From: Candidatus Latescibacterota bacterium
GTDB taxonomy: Bacteria > Krumholzibacteriota > Krumholzibacteriia > JACNKJ01
Assembly: GCA_020633725.1 (NCBI GenBank)
Contig: JACKDC010000002.1
Location: forward strand, 558,001 to 622,000
Length of the DNA: 64,000 bases
Direction of reading: 5' to 3'
The notes beneath the pieces are model-generated. The model saw nothing but the letters and a program-made list of their open reading frames with translations. It made no database searches and had not been told where the DNA came from. Of the stretch, positions 17,332 to 27,735 are shown in pieces. Both the position numbers and the translations under genes were made by a program. The stretch's first letter is position 1. Every line of letters begins with the position of its first letter.

Positions 17332-18216
17332 TCAATCGAGCGTGGTCAGAAAGGCGCGCGCCGCCGGCGCGAGCTCCTCCTCCGGCCGGTGGAGGATGCG
17401 GATCGGCCGGCTCGCCTCGAGGCCGGCCAGCCGCGGGCGGGCGAGCTCCCCCGCGCCCGGTGCGTCCGCGAGCAGCCGCTCGGGCAGCACGGCCAGCCCG
17501 AGGCCCGCGCGGACGAGCTGGAGGATCGCCTCCGGCCGGTCGATCTCCATCAGCACGGGAAAGGGCAGGCCCGCCGCCTCGAAGGCGGCCTCGATGAGGC
17601 CACGGCTCACCGAGCGCCGGGGATAGGTGATCCAGCCGAGCGCGGCGACGTCCGCCGCTGGCGGATCCGGCCCCAGGCCCGCGAGCAGGTCCGGCGGGGC
17701 GACCACGGCCAGGGGGTCGTCGCGGAAGTGGCGGCCGGCCAGCCCCGGCGGCGTGCTTGCGGCCAGCACGAAGGCCAGGTCCAGCGCGCCCTCGCGCAGG
17801 GCGGCGGCGAGGGCGCGGCTGCCGTCGACGCGCACGGAGATCGCGAGGCCCGGGTGGGCGCGATTGAAGGCGCGCAGGGGGTCGGGCAGGTGGTAGACCG
17901 CGGCGACGTCCACCGCGCCCAGCGCCAGCCGCCCGCTGAGCAGCCCGCGCAGCTCGACCACGGCCTGCCGGCCCTCCGCGAAGCGGCGCAGGATGTCGCG
18001 CGCGATGGGCAGAAACAGCTGCCCTGCCGCGCTGAGCCGCAGCGAGCCGCTCCGGCCGCCGGCCGGGCGCAGGAGCAGCGGCTCGCCGAGCTCCTGCTCC
18101 AGGGCCTTCACCGACTGGCTCACCGCCGACTGGGTGACGTAGAGCCGCGCCGCAGCCCCATGAAAGCTGCCGGCCTCCACCACCGTGACGAAGCTCTCGA
18201 GCTGGCGTCGCTCCAC
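17332..18216 (-). CDS. LysR-family transcriptional regulator
   Basis: A 294-residue regulator. The winged HTH spans residues 1-62 (AGSFHGAAARLYVTQSAVSQSVKALEQELG), followed by a periplasmic-binding-protein-like effector domain (LSGRLALGAVDVAAVYHLPDPLRAF onward). It resembles CysB/CbbR-type members in length. Divergent from inositol-phosphate synthase across 106 bases, the usual arrangement for a LysR regulator and its target, so control of ino1 is plausible but unproven. Effector not known. Confidence 0.93.
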   Translation of the reverse strand: MERRQLESFVTVVEAGSFHGAAARLYVTQSAVSQSVKALEQELGEPLLLRPAGGRSGSLRLSAAGQLFLPIARDILRRFAEGRQAVVELRGLLSGRLALGAVDVAAVYHLPDPLRAFNRAHPGLAISVRVDGSRALAAALREGALDLAFVLAASTPPGLAGRHFRDDPLAVVAPPDLLAGLGPDPPAADVAALGWITYPRRSVSRGLIEAAFEAAGLPFPVLMEIDRPEAILQLVRAGLGLAVLPERLLADAPGAGELARPRLAGLEASRPIRILHRPEEELAPAARAFLTTLD

Positions 18217-18248
18217 GCGCCCTCCATTAGCCTTGCTGATCGCAGAGA

Positions 18249-18278
18249 TTACTACTATGAGATGGCTTTAAGCGTCAA
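18249..18278 (-). promoter_or_regulatory. Predicted promoter of the lysR gene
   Basis: On the minus strand, TTGACG (18278-18273), 18-base spacer, TAGTAA (18254-18249). The region between lysR and ino1 is locally AT-rich and would also hold LysR binding sites. Confidence 0.4.
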
Positions 18279-18322
18279 GTCCGGCTACCCTCCGCGCATC
18301 CCGAGCCGACGGAGGTCGCGCA

Positions 18323-19636
<1,314 letters not shown>

Positions 19637-19667
19637 ATCCCACGTGCGGCAATCGCGAGGGTGAGAG

Positions 19668-19695
19668 GCCCCCGGGGGTAGCCCCGGGGGCTTTT
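19668..19695 (+). terminator. Intrinsic terminator after ino1
   Basis: A 10-bp perfect GC stem (19668-19677 with 19682-19691), four-base loop, then TTTT at 19692-19695. Confidence 0.9.
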
Positions 19696-19836
19696 GTATC
19701 ACTGGCTGTGCCCAATTGCTGGTACGTTGACTGGTCCAGTGCTAAAATCAAATCTAGCCAAGAGCCCCTGTTGGCCCCAGCGGGTGTCGCTCCACCCGGG
19801 CGACGTGATGTGCGGACACGGGTACTGGAAGTCCTA

Positions 19837-22122
19837 ATGAAACGGATCGCTTCAGCACTTGCCCTCGGCGCAGTTGTCATCTGCGGCCTCGCGCTCCACA
19901 ACACTCCCGCGCTAGGACAGCCGGCAGGGGCGATCGTTGGCTGGGGCACCACTTTCCTGGTGGAACCGTCGACTCTCGAGGGACCCGTGGCCATCGCGGG
20001 TGGCGTGGGACACAGCCTGTGCCTGAGGGCCGACGGGACGATCGTGGCCTGGGGGGATAACCGCTACGACCAGTGCGCCGTGCCGACGCCCAACGCAGGT
20101 TTCGTGGCCGTCGCGGGGGGATGGGCCTACAGCCTGGGGCTGAAGGCAGATGGGACGATCGTGGCCTGGGGTTCCAACTCGTCGGGCCAGTGCACCGTGC
20201 CCGAACCGAACTCCGACTTCGTGGCGGTTGCGGGGGGTGGCGGCTTCTCACTCGGACTGAAGGCAGATGGGACGATCGTGGCCTGGGGTTCCAACACCTC
20301 GGGCCAGTGCACCGTGCCCGAACCGAATTCTGACTTCGTGGCAGTCGCGGCGGGATGGCGCCACAGCCTCGGGCTGAAGTCCGATGGGACGATCGTGGCT
20401 TGGGGGAACAACCAAGACGGGCAGTGCGACGTCCCCGCACCGAATGAGGGATTCGTAGCGATCGTGGCGGGCGATGCCCACAGCGTGGGTCTCAAGGGCG
20501 ACGGGACGATCTTGGCCTGGGGGAACAACGAGAACGGGCAGTGCGACGTCCCCGCACCGAATGAGGGATTCGTGGCCGTCTCGGGACGTGGCTACTACTG
20601 CCTCGGGCTGAAGGCCGACGGGATGATCGCGGCCTGGGGATACAACGGGCATGGCCAGTGCGATGTGCCCGCGCCGAATGGCGACTTCATGGTCGTTGGA
20701 GGGGGCTGGCGTCACGGCCTAGGCGTGAAGACCGATGGCACTTTAGTGGTCTGGGGGGATGACGAGTACAGCCAGTGCAACGTCCCCGTGCCGAATACAA
20801 ACTTCGTGGCAGTGACGGGGAGCGAAACGCACAGCCTGGGACTGAGGGGGGACGGGTCGATCGTCGCCTGGGGCCTGAACGACGATGGCCAATGCGACGT
20901 GCCTGCGCCCAACACGGGCTTCATGGCCGTCGCGAGTGGCCCGCTTCAAAGCCTGGGCCTCAGGTCCGATGGGACGATCGAGGCCTGGGGGAGCAACGAG
21001 TTCGGCCAATGCGACGTACCCGCACCGAATGTAGGATTCGTGGCCGTCGCAGGTGGCGGGCATCACAGCCTGGGCCTGGAAGCCGATGGGACCGTAGTCG
21101 CGTGGGGGCGAAACACCTTCGGCCAGTGCGATGTGCCCGCGCCGAACTCGGACTTCGTGGCGATCGCGGCAGGCTGGGATCACAGCCTTGGACTCAAGGC
21201 CGACGGTTCGATCGTGGGCTGGGGCTGGAACTCCCATGGCGAATGTGACGTCCCAGCGCCGAATGGAGACTTCGTGGCCGTTGCCGGAGGCGACGTGCAC
21301 AGTCTTGGCGTGAAGGCCGACGGCACGATCGTGTGCTGGGGGAGCAACGCGTATGGCCAGTGCGACGTGCCCGCGCCGAACGCGGGTTTCGTGGCCGCGG
21401 CGGGGGGAGAGACTCACAGCCTGGGACTCAAAGCCGACGGGACGATCGTGGCCTGGGGGGACAATGCCGGGGGCCAATGCAACGTGCCTGCTCCCAATGC
21501 CGACTTCGTCGCGGTCGCAGCCAGCTACTATCGTAGCATGGGCTTGAAGTGGCGCGAGACCGTGCCGGTAGCGCTCAGCAGCTTCCGACTCGACGCGGAG
21601 CCGGGCAAGGTGACTGCGCACTGGGAGGCCACGGGTCTGGGGATGGACTTCCGCCTCGAGGCCGAACTCGGCGAGACGCGCTGGCAGGTGCCCTTCGTCG
21701 ACAGCGGCGGCGGACGCTACGACGCGGTGGATCACTCGTCGGCGCTGGCAGCCGGCGGCCAGGCCCGCTATACGCTGCAGGGCCGTGAGGGTGGTGAGGA
21801 GTGGCAGGTGCTGCGTTCCGAGAGCATCGTACTGAGCGCGCTCGCCATGGCACCTCGTCTGCTCGGAGCCTATCCAAACCCCTTCAATCCGCAGACGACG
21901 CTGCGCTTCACCCTGGGTGCACCGGCGCGCGTCAGCCTCACGGTGCACGATGTATCGGGTCGCCAGGTGCGAACCCTCGCCAACGAGCCCTTCGCGGCCG
22001 GCGTACACGAGCGAATCTGGAACGGCTGCGACGATGCCGGCCATCCGATGGCATCAGGGGTCTACCTGGTTCGTCTCGGGGCCGCAGGCAGTTCAGCCCA
22101 GCGCTTGGTGCTTCTGCGCTGA
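19837..22122 (+). CDS. Secreted RCC1-like repeat protein with YPNPFNP tail
   Basis: A 761-residue exported protein. The signal peptide spans about 1-28. Fourteen RCC1-like units follow (about 32-574), of which thirteen have exactly 39 residues and the pattern TIVAWGxNxxGQCxVPxPNxxF then VAVAGGxxHSLGLKADG. A linker with two beta strands (VPVALSSFRLDAEPG) leads to the C-terminal FlgD-Ig/Por-secretion-like domain (YPNPFNPQTTLRF to LVLLR). The repeats should form one or two seven-bladed propellers. The motif is typical of secreted FCB proteins; function is unknown. Start ATG 19837 begins the signal peptide; an in-frame extension back to 19483 runs into ino1 and is rejected. By eye its codon use is less GC-extreme than neighbours. 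Confidence 0.88.
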   Translation: MKRIASALALGAVVICGLALHNTPALGQPAGAIVGWGTTFLVEPSTLEGPVAIAGGVGHSLCLRADGTIVAWGDNRYDQCAVPTPNAGFVAVAGGWAYSLGLKADGTIVAWGSNSSGQCTVPEPNSDFVAVAGGGGFSLGLKADGTIVAWGSNTSGQCTVPEPNSDFVAVAAGWRHSLGLKSDGTIVAWGNNQDGQCDVPAPNEGFVAIVAGDAHSVGLKGDGTILAWGNNENGQCDVPAPNEGFVAVSGRGYYCLGLKADGMIAAWGYNGHGQCDVPAPNGDFMVVGGGWRHGLGVKTDGTLVVWGDDEYSQCNVPVPNTNFVAVTGSETHSLGLRGDGSIVAWGLNDDGQCDVPAPNTGFMAVASGPLQSLGLRSDGTIEAWGSNEFGQCDVPAPNVGFVAVAGGGHHSLGLEADGTVVAWGRNTFGQCDVPAPNSDFVAIAAGWDHSLGLKADGSIVGWGWNSHGECDVPAPNGDFVAVAGGDVHSLGVKADGTIVCWGSNAYGQCDVPAPNAGFVAAAGGETHSLGLKADGTIVAWGDNAGGQCNVPAPNADFVAVAASYYRSMGLKWRETVPVALSSFRLDAEPGKVTAHWEATGLGMDFRLEAELGETRWQVPFVDSGGGRYDAVDHSSALAAGGQARYTLQGREGGEEWQVLRSESIVLSALAMAPRLLGAYPNPFNPQTTLRFTLGAPARVSLTVHDVSGRQVRTLANEPFAAGVHERIWNGCDDAGHPMASGVYLVRLGAAGSSAQRLVLLR
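20038..21558 (+). repeat. Thirteen tandem 117-bp coding repeats
   Basis: Each unit encodes 39 residues of an RCC1-like blade with no length variation. Adjacent units are near-identical at DNA level in places, such as the units starting near 20155 and 20272, pointing to recent duplication or conversion. Confidence 0.9.
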
Positions 22123-22153
22123 GTCGTTGGTGCGCAACCAGAGTTGCACTCGC

Positions 22154-22624
22154 TCAGTAGAGCCCTTCGAGTTCGTCCTCGACGTTCACACCGCCGTCGC
22201 CCCGCGCCCAGTCCAGCAGGGCGGCCTTCTGCCCCGCGTCGAGCCGCGCCTCGGGATGCCCCAGGCGGTAGCTCGCGAGCGGCATCTCGCCCTTCTCGAT
22301 CTGCTGCACGATGTCCTCGCGGGCGTCGCGCTGCGCCTCGAAATCGAGGATGGGCCAGCGCGAGAAGTTGAGATCCTTGCGCCCTTCGTGGACGTGGTCC
22401 GCGAGCCACCAGGAGACCGGCGCGACGCGGCTGTACCAGGGCCAGCGCGTCTCGTTGGAGTGGCAGTCGTAGCAGGCGGCGCGCAGGATGTCCTTCACCG
22501 CGGGCGGCGCCTGGACGTCCATCGCCACCGGCGGGTTGTCGCGCCGGACCGGCACGAACTGGGCCGCGACGACGAGCACGGCCGCTGTCAGCCCGACCCG
22601 GCGCAGGAGCTTGCCGGCCTTCAT
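22154..22624 (-). CDS. Haem-binding domain (Haem_bd) protein
   Basis: A 156-residue protein with an N-terminal membrane anchor or uncleaved signal (about 8-26). The Haem_bd family core is clear: C51-Y-D-C54-H55-S-N-E-T, PWYSRVAPVSWWLADHVHEGR, LNFSRW, IEKGEMPLASYRLGHPEARL. One c-type haem is expected, facing the periplasm. It follows the di-haem cytochrome gene on the same strand by 21 bases, so the two are likely cotranscribed. Confidence 0.92.
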   Translation of the reverse strand: MKAGKLLRRVGLTAAVLVVAAQFVPVRRDNPPVAMDVQAPPAVKDILRAACYDCHSNETRWPWYSRVAPVSWWLADHVHEGRKDLNFSRWPILDFEAQRDAREDIVQQIEKGEMPLASYRLGHPEARLDAGQKAALLDWARGDGGVNVEDELEGLY

Positions 22625-22645
22625 CGCCCCTCCCTTCGCGACCGC

Positions 22646-23404
22646 CTACTTGAGCTGCTCGAGGATCCGCGAGGCAGCGCGGTTGTGCGCGTCCAGCTCC
22701 AGGGCGCGCTCGGCGCTCTTGCGCGCGCCGTCCTTGTCGTCCTTCGAGAGCAGCAGCTGCGCCTTCATGGTGTGGAGCGTGGTGTCCTCGGGATAGGCCT
22801 CGAGGTCGAGCTCGACCAGCGCCAGGGCGCCGTCCAGGTCGCCGCCCTCCTGCGCCAGGCTCTGCGCGGCGCTGACCAGGGTGCCGGCGCTGAAGTCGTA
22901 GGAGCCTGAGCCGTAGTACTCGTCCTTGAGCTCGCGGTAGCGGGCGATCGCGGCGTCGACGCCCTTGTCGTGCGCCACGCCCAGGATCACGCGGTCCAGC
23001 GTCTCGGGATTCTCGAGCCCGCGGTGGCAGGTGATGCAGCGCACGCGCGGGGCGTCCTCGTGACTCTCGGAGTGCTCGAACGCGGCCGGGAGCAGGTCGC
23101 CGTTGAGCTGCTGGACCATCTCCAGCATGCCGCGGGCCGTTCGCTTGTGGGCCAGTTCGTCGCTCGCCCAGTCGATGCTGCGGTGATCGCCCGGCGTCTT
23201 CTCGTGGTGGCAGAAAGTACAGCGCACGCCGAGCGCGGCGCTCATGTCCCGCATCTGACCGACCAGCTCCTCCTTGCCGATGTCCTTGGGGAAGACCTTC
23301 AGGTTCTCGAAGCTGTCGGGGATCTGGGCCAGCAGCGTGGGCGCGGAAAGCATGAGAAGCAGGGGCGCAAGCAGCAGGGCGCGTCGCAGGGTGGATCGCT
23401 TCAT
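22646..23404 (-). CDS. Di-haem cytochrome (reaction-centre cytochrome c subunit-like) with TPR tail
   Basis: A 252-residue exported protein with a signal peptide (about 1-27). The N-terminal part (IPDSFENLKVFPKDIGKEEL) and two CxxCH motifs, C62-T-F-C65-H66 and C123-I-T-C126-H127, match the stand-alone cytochromes related to the photosynthetic reaction-centre cytochrome subunit; no photosynthesis genes are present. The C-terminal third holds TPR-like helices (LDGALALVELDLEAYPEDTTLHTMKAQLLLSKDDK). ATG 23404 starts the signal peptide. A periplasmic electron-transfer role is likely; partners are unknown. Confidence 0.88.
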   Translation of the reverse strand: MKRSTLRRALLLAPLLLMLSAPTLLAQIPDSFENLKVFPKDIGKEELVGQMRDMSAALGVRCTFCHHEKTPGDHRSIDWASDELAHKRTARGMLEMVQQLNGDLLPAAFEHSESHEDAPRVRCITCHRGLENPETLDRVILGVAHDKGVDAAIARYRELKDEYYGSGSYDFSAGTLVSAAQSLAQEGGDLDGALALVELDLEAYPEDTTLHTMKAQLLLSKDDKDGARKSAERALELDAHNRAASRILEQLK

Positions 23405-23629
23405 GGTAGCTCCGTTTCGCGGGCGAGGGGTTGGCGCAATCGCGGGAGCATAGGTGCTGCGCGCCGGGGGGCGCCAGGCAAAAGTCCTGCCCCCGGGCGA
23501 CGCCCCGGGGCGCGCACGCGGACCGGTCCTTGATTCTGCACATTCCTGCCGTAATCCACACGATTTCTCCGTCTCCTCTTCGCAAGGCCTGCGGTGTCCG
23601 CAGGCGGCATCCAATCGAAGGGAGACGCG

Positions 23630-26600
23630 ATGTACACGACCGCTCGCAGGGCGGCCGGGGCGATGTTCTTGGCCCTGGCCGTGACTGCACTCAACGCCGC
23701 CGGCGCGCTCGCGGACGCCGGCAAACCCCGGAACATCGAGGCCAGCCCCGACGGGCTGACGCTCGTCGCAACGAGCCTGGCCACCAGCAACATCACCCAG
23801 TTCACGGTCTCTCCCTTCACCGGGGCCGTGACGCACACGGAGATCGCCGTCGGCGCGCCGAGCTGGGATGTCTGCTTTCTCGACGCGAACCTGGCGGTGC
23901 TCTCACATCCCGATCTGGACGAGATGACCGTGCTCCAGCGGTCGGGGGGCAGCGGGCTCTTCGCCGTGGGCACGCCCATCGCGGTGCCCTACGGCTGCAC
24001 GGAGATCCTCCGGGATCACACCGACCCCGGCCACGTGTACGTGGCCTGCAAGGGCGTGGCCCCGGGCGCCGAGAGCTGGCGCAACTCCGTTGTCAGGATC
24101 GACTGCGTGAATCGCCTGGTGGAGGCGGTCTTCGAGACCGAGCGCGAGCCGCGCGGCCTCGCGCTGTCGCCCGACGGGGAGCGTCTCTTCGTCGGCCACG
24201 TGCAGGGCGCGCTGGGGCAAGAGGGCCTGGCCGCCGACCACGCGCTGGCGGACAAGTCCTACGACGGCGGCAGCCTGCTCGTCTTCGACACCTCGGCTCC
24301 GTCGGCGCCGCTGCTGCGCTTCGCGCTGGGCAGCCCGATTCGTGGCCTGGCGGTCTTTCCTCCGCCCGGCACACCGTCCAACGCGATTCCTCCGAACTTC
24401 CCTGCCGGGCAGTACCGCGTGTACTTCAGCTACCTCGGCGAAGGTGCCCAGAGCGAGGATCCTCAGTTCGGCGGCCGGACGATCGCGAATGTCATCGGCA
24501 ACATCGGCTTCGACGCAAGCAATCAGCCGCTGGGTACGGACCCCAACGACGAGAACTACCGGCAGAACGTCGTCTTCAACCACGAGCCCGACAACGACTT
24601 CCCGAATCCCGTGCGCTGGACGACGAACCGCGATGCGCTGCCTGCCGTATTGCCCGAGCGCTTCGCCTTCCGCTATGCGTTCGCCGGCGGTCTCGTGAAG
24701 TGGGAGCTGTGGACGACCTTCTCCGCCTCCGGCACCGTTGGCCGCGCGGACGTCGACGGTTCCGGCAAGCTCATCACCGAGGCCTTGCCCGGCGGCGACG
24801 CGAGCACGCTCTCGGACTTCGACGTGCTCGATCCGACCCTGCGCGGGAATCGCGACGCCCTCGGTCAGGACCCGACGATCAGCAACGCGAACACGATCGC
24901 CGCCAGCGGCGCGAACTCGAGCGTCATGAATGGCGGGATCGTCAACTATCGCCAGGCGCACAAGCCCGCGCTGGTGTGCCTGGGCGACCTGCTGAGCACG
25001 ACGTCCTACCAGGGCAACCCCCGGGGCATCGTGTGGACGCGGCAGCGGGACGCGAATGCTCCCGACGCCCTGTGGATCGTGAATCAACTCGATCACGAGG
25101 CGCTGCGTCTCCGCGGCCTGACCAAGTTGACCAGCCTCGCGCTGGACCGCTACGGGCTCAGCGCCAGCGATCCCAATCTGCCCGAGGAACAGGCCTTCTT
25201 CACCTTCGGCGAGGCGTTCGACTTCCGCGAGGGCTCGACCGCTCGCGTGAACAACGTCAGCTGCGGCTCCTGCCACGTCGACGCGCACCTCGATGGCAAG
25301 GTGCGGCTCACGGTGAGCCTGTTCGCGCTTGCGCAGAACCCGATTCCGGTGGCCGTGCCGAGCATCTTCGACGTCGGCTCCACGGAGTGGCTGTTCTTCG
25401 ACGGGTCGCGGACGATCCTGGACGACGACGACCTGAACAACGACGGCGTCGACGACGGCAAGTGCACCTACTGCGCGGGCAACCGCTTCTTCCGCGACAC
25501 CAAGAGCTTCACCTTCGCCGCGGACTCCCCGCAGTCGCCGCATGACCCGGCGCCGGCGCCGGCGATCGACGCCAAGCTGGGAACCGTCGCGCAGCAGCGC
25601 GGCCGCGGGTGGTTCGAGCAGATGAACTGCGTGCGCTGCCACTCGGGCCCGACGACCACCTACTTCGAGCGCTTCAACGCGGAGTTCGATCAGTCCCTCA
25701 ATCAGCTCTTCGACCAGGACCTGGAGATCGGACCGCTGACGCGGTCGCTCAAGGACGATGACCGGTACTTCCACGACGCGACCCAGTCCTTCATCACGCT
25801 GATCGGCGACGTCAGCAACAGCGCGTCGCTGCGCAACGGCTGCAACGTCGGCAGTCGGATTCCGCCAGTCAACCCGCTCCTCCAGGGACCCACCTTCGAG
25901 GCGGTGAACACGCCCGCCCTCGCGGGCGCCTGGGACAATGCGCCGTACTTCCACGACGGCCGCTACCGCACCCTGGATCAGGTCCTCGAACACACCTGGC
26001 TGCAGGAGTCGCTGACGGACCTGGCCGGCACCTCCTACAAGGCCGACAACCTGTATCTCGCGGCGCCCTACCACGACCCGTCGGAGATCTTGCCCGACAA
26101 CGCCTACAACCAGTTCTCGCTGCAGGACGCGTCGGTGCCCGCGCCGATCAACACCCCGCTATTCAACTTCGGCACCCATAGCCACGAGTTTCCGCAGGGC
26201 ATGGACACCAGCGTCGCCAGCTGGCTGGACACCCAGAGCGGCACGGCCAAGGGCGATCTGCTCGCGTTCATGAATGCGCTGAGCAGTCGTACGGATCCCT
26301 GCGCCGATCTGGCCGCGCCGCTGACGATCAGCGGACCCACCTTCCTCGTGCTGCCCAGCGGCGACACCGGCATCACCTGGACCACGAACGTCCCGGTGTC
26401 CTGCCGGGTGTCCTGGAACCGGGTGAACCAGGCCGAGGAGCCGGTGGAGTTCACGGCGGTGGGGACCACGCACTCGGTCATGTTGCCGACGCACGTCGAC
26501 TACGACTACGAGGCCCGTGTCTCGGCGCAGGTGAAGATGTGCGGCGAAGAGGACTCGGCGCTCTTCACCTGGACGGCCACTCCGGGCGGCGCGCCGCTGT

Positions 26601-26887
26601 CGGGCGGCGGGGAGACGGGCATCCTCGCCATCGGCCCCAACCCCTTCAATCCGCTCACGCAGATCGACTTCGCGCTCGCCGAGGGCGCGATGGTGCGAGC
26701 CCAGGTCTACGACATCCTCGGTCGGCGCGTCGCGAGCCTCCAGGACGGCTACCTCGCGGCCGGCAGCCACTCCCTCCAGTGGGACGGGGAGAACGAGGGC
26801 GGCACCGACGTGGCCTCGGGCGTCTACTTCCTGGCCTTCTCGGCGGGCGAGCACACCGAGAAGCACCGTCTCGTCCTGCTCAAGTGA
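23630..26887 (+). CDS. Secreted propeller-MauG/CCP-like haem protein with sorting tail
   Basis: A 1085-residue exported protein. Signal peptide about 1-30. An N-terminal YncE-like seven-bladed propeller (about 32-260) contains PRNIEASPDGLTLVATSL and PRGLALSPDGERLFVGHV. A cytochrome/MauG-type region follows with C545-G-S-C548-H549 and C667-V-R-C670-H671. The family C-terminal motif NAPYFHDGRYRTLDQVLEHTW is present. An Fn3-like domain (about 900-985) and the GPNPFNP tail ending LVLLK complete it. GGGAG precedes ATG 23630. Electron-transfer or peroxidase-type oxidation at the cell surface is likely; the substrate is unknown. It diverges from the other two haem genes. Confidence 0.87.
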   Translation: MYTTARRAAGAMFLALAVTALNAAGALADAGKPRNIEASPDGLTLVATSLATSNITQFTVSPFTGAVTHTEIAVGAPSWDVCFLDANLAVLSHPDLDEMTVLQRSGGSGLFAVGTPIAVPYGCTEILRDHTDPGHVYVACKGVAPGAESWRNSVVRIDCVNRLVEAVFETEREPRGLALSPDGERLFVGHVQGALGQEGLAADHALADKSYDGGSLLVFDTSAPSAPLLRFALGSPIRGLAVFPPPGTPSNAIPPNFPAGQYRVYFSYLGEGAQSEDPQFGGRTIANVIGNIGFDASNQPLGTDPNDENYRQNVVFNHEPDNDFPNPVRWTTNRDALPAVLPERFAFRYAFAGGLVKWELWTTFSASGTVGRADVDGSGKLITEALPGGDASTLSDFDVLDPTLRGNRDALGQDPTISNANTIAASGANSSVMNGGIVNYRQAHKPALVCLGDLLSTTSYQGNPRGIVWTRQRDANAPDALWIVNQLDHEALRLRGLTKLTSLALDRYGLSASDPNLPEEQAFFTFGEAFDFREGSTARVNNVSCGSCHVDAHLDGKVRLTVSLFALAQNPIPVAVPSIFDVGSTEWLFFDGSRTILDDDDLNNDGVDDGKCTYCAGNRFFRDTKSFTFAADSPQSPHDPAPAPAIDAKLGTVAQQRGRGWFEQMNCVRCHSGPTTTYFERFNAEFDQSLNQLFDQDLEIGPLTRSLKDDDRYFHDATQSFITLIGDVSNSASLRNGCNVGSRIPPVNPLLQGPTFEAVNTPALAGAWDNAPYFHDGRYRTLDQVLEHTWLQESLTDLAGTSYKADNLYLAAPYHDPSEILPDNAYNQFSLQDASVPAPINTPLFNFGTHSHEFPQGMDTSVASWLDTQSGTAKGDLLAFMNALSSRTDPCADLAAPLTISGPTFLVLPSGDTGITWTTNVPVSCRVSWNRVNQAEEPVEFTAVGTTHSVMLPTHVDYDYEARVSAQVKMCGEEDSALFTWTATPGGAPLSGGGETGILAIGPNPFNPLTQIDFALAEGAMVRAQVYDILGRRVASLQDGYLAAGSHSLQWDGENEGGTDVASGVYFLAFSAGEHTEKHRLVLLK

Positions 26888-26906
26888 GCGGTCGAGCCTT
26901 CAACCG

Positions 26907-26940
26907 CGATGCCCCACCCGCTGCGGCGGGTGGGGCATCG
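26907..26940. terminator. Perfect 15-bp hairpin between convergent genes
   Basis: Arms 26907-26921 and 26926-26940 pair perfectly around a 4-base loop. There is no long T tract on either strand. It lies between the propeller-haem gene and the convergent anti-sigma gene and probably ends both messages. Confidence 0.65.
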
Positions 26941-26970
26941 TGCATAGGATCGGTGGAAACGCGGGCTAGC

Positions 26971-27735
26971 TCAGCGACCCCGTCGAAAGACCGTGAACAC
27001 GATGAGCAGCCCCGCCGCCACGAGGCCCACGCCCTGCAGCACCGGGCTGGTCCAGCGCAGGCGGTGCAGCGCAACGCGCAGCGGGCTCCCCACGCGGAAG
27101 GCCACGCTGACGCCACCCGGCGGCAAGAGGTCCGCGGGCTGCGTGCCCAGCAGCGCGCGGTACTCGGTCCCCGGCTCGAGCGCGACCGTCACCGGCAGCT
27201 CCGCCGACGGCGACGCGCTCTCGCCGCTCCAGACTCGTTCGCCCTGGCTGTCGCGAAGCTCCACGCGGTAGCCCGAGGCGCCCTCCACCGGCGTCCACGC
27301 GAGCCTGTGCCGTCCCGCGCCGACGACCTCGCCCTCCACGGGGCGCAGGAAACGCGCGTCCTCGGCGCCACGCGAGATGCCGCCCAGGTCAACCGGCCGC
27401 GGGGGCATGATCAGCGCCGCGAGCGCGGCGGCCACGAGGGCCGCGCCCGCGAAGACGGGGGGGCGCATCCACCCGCGCAGGCTCAGCCAGCCGCTCAGAC
27501 GGGTCTCACGCCGGCCGAGCGCATCCTGCCGCGCCAGCACGCGCGCGCGCTGATCGAGCTGACGGAGGAGCTGGCAAGCCTGACACGCGGACACGTGCGC
27601 CTCCAGCTGCTCGCGCAGGGAGGCGTCGGTCTCGGGCAATTCGAGTCGCCAGATCTGGTCACCGATGGGCGGATCGATGCACATGTAGGGACTGCTCTCG
27701 TGTGGGGACATCGTGTTTGCCTTTGACTGGGGCAT
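26971..27735 (-). CDS. Anti-sigma factor, zinc-finger type, with extracytoplasmic domain
   Basis: A 254-residue protein. The N-terminal ZAS/zf-HC2 motif is H47-V-S-A-C51-Q-A-C54. A membrane helix at about 92-111 is followed by a periplasmic Fn3-like domain (PVEGEVVGAGRHRLAWTPV, GYRVELRDSQGERVW), and a second helix lies at about 230-250 ending FRRGR. The stop of the sigma gene directly abuts ATG 27735; ATG 27711 has a better spaced AAAGG and is an alternative. By family it holds the ECF sigma factor at the membrane. It is paralogous to the protein at 32506-33270, which has the same length. Confidence 0.88.
   Translation of the reverse strand: MPQSKANTMSPHESSPYMCIDPPIGDQIWRLELPETDASLREQLEAHVSACQACQLLRQLDQRARVLARQDALGRRETRLSGWLSLRGWMRPPVFAGAALVAAALAALIMPPRPVDLGGISRGAEDARFLRPVEGEVVGAGRHRLAWTPVEGASGYRVELRDSQGERVWSGESASPSAELPVTVALEPGTEYRALLGTQPADLLPPGGVSVAFRVGSPLRVALHRLRWTSPVLQGVGLVAAGLLIVFTVFRRGR

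Noticed and set aside
20038..21558. Regular repeats considered as a CRISPR array or mini-satellite
   Set aside because: The 117-bp period is in frame and encodes a conserved 39-residue blade; there are no unique spacers.
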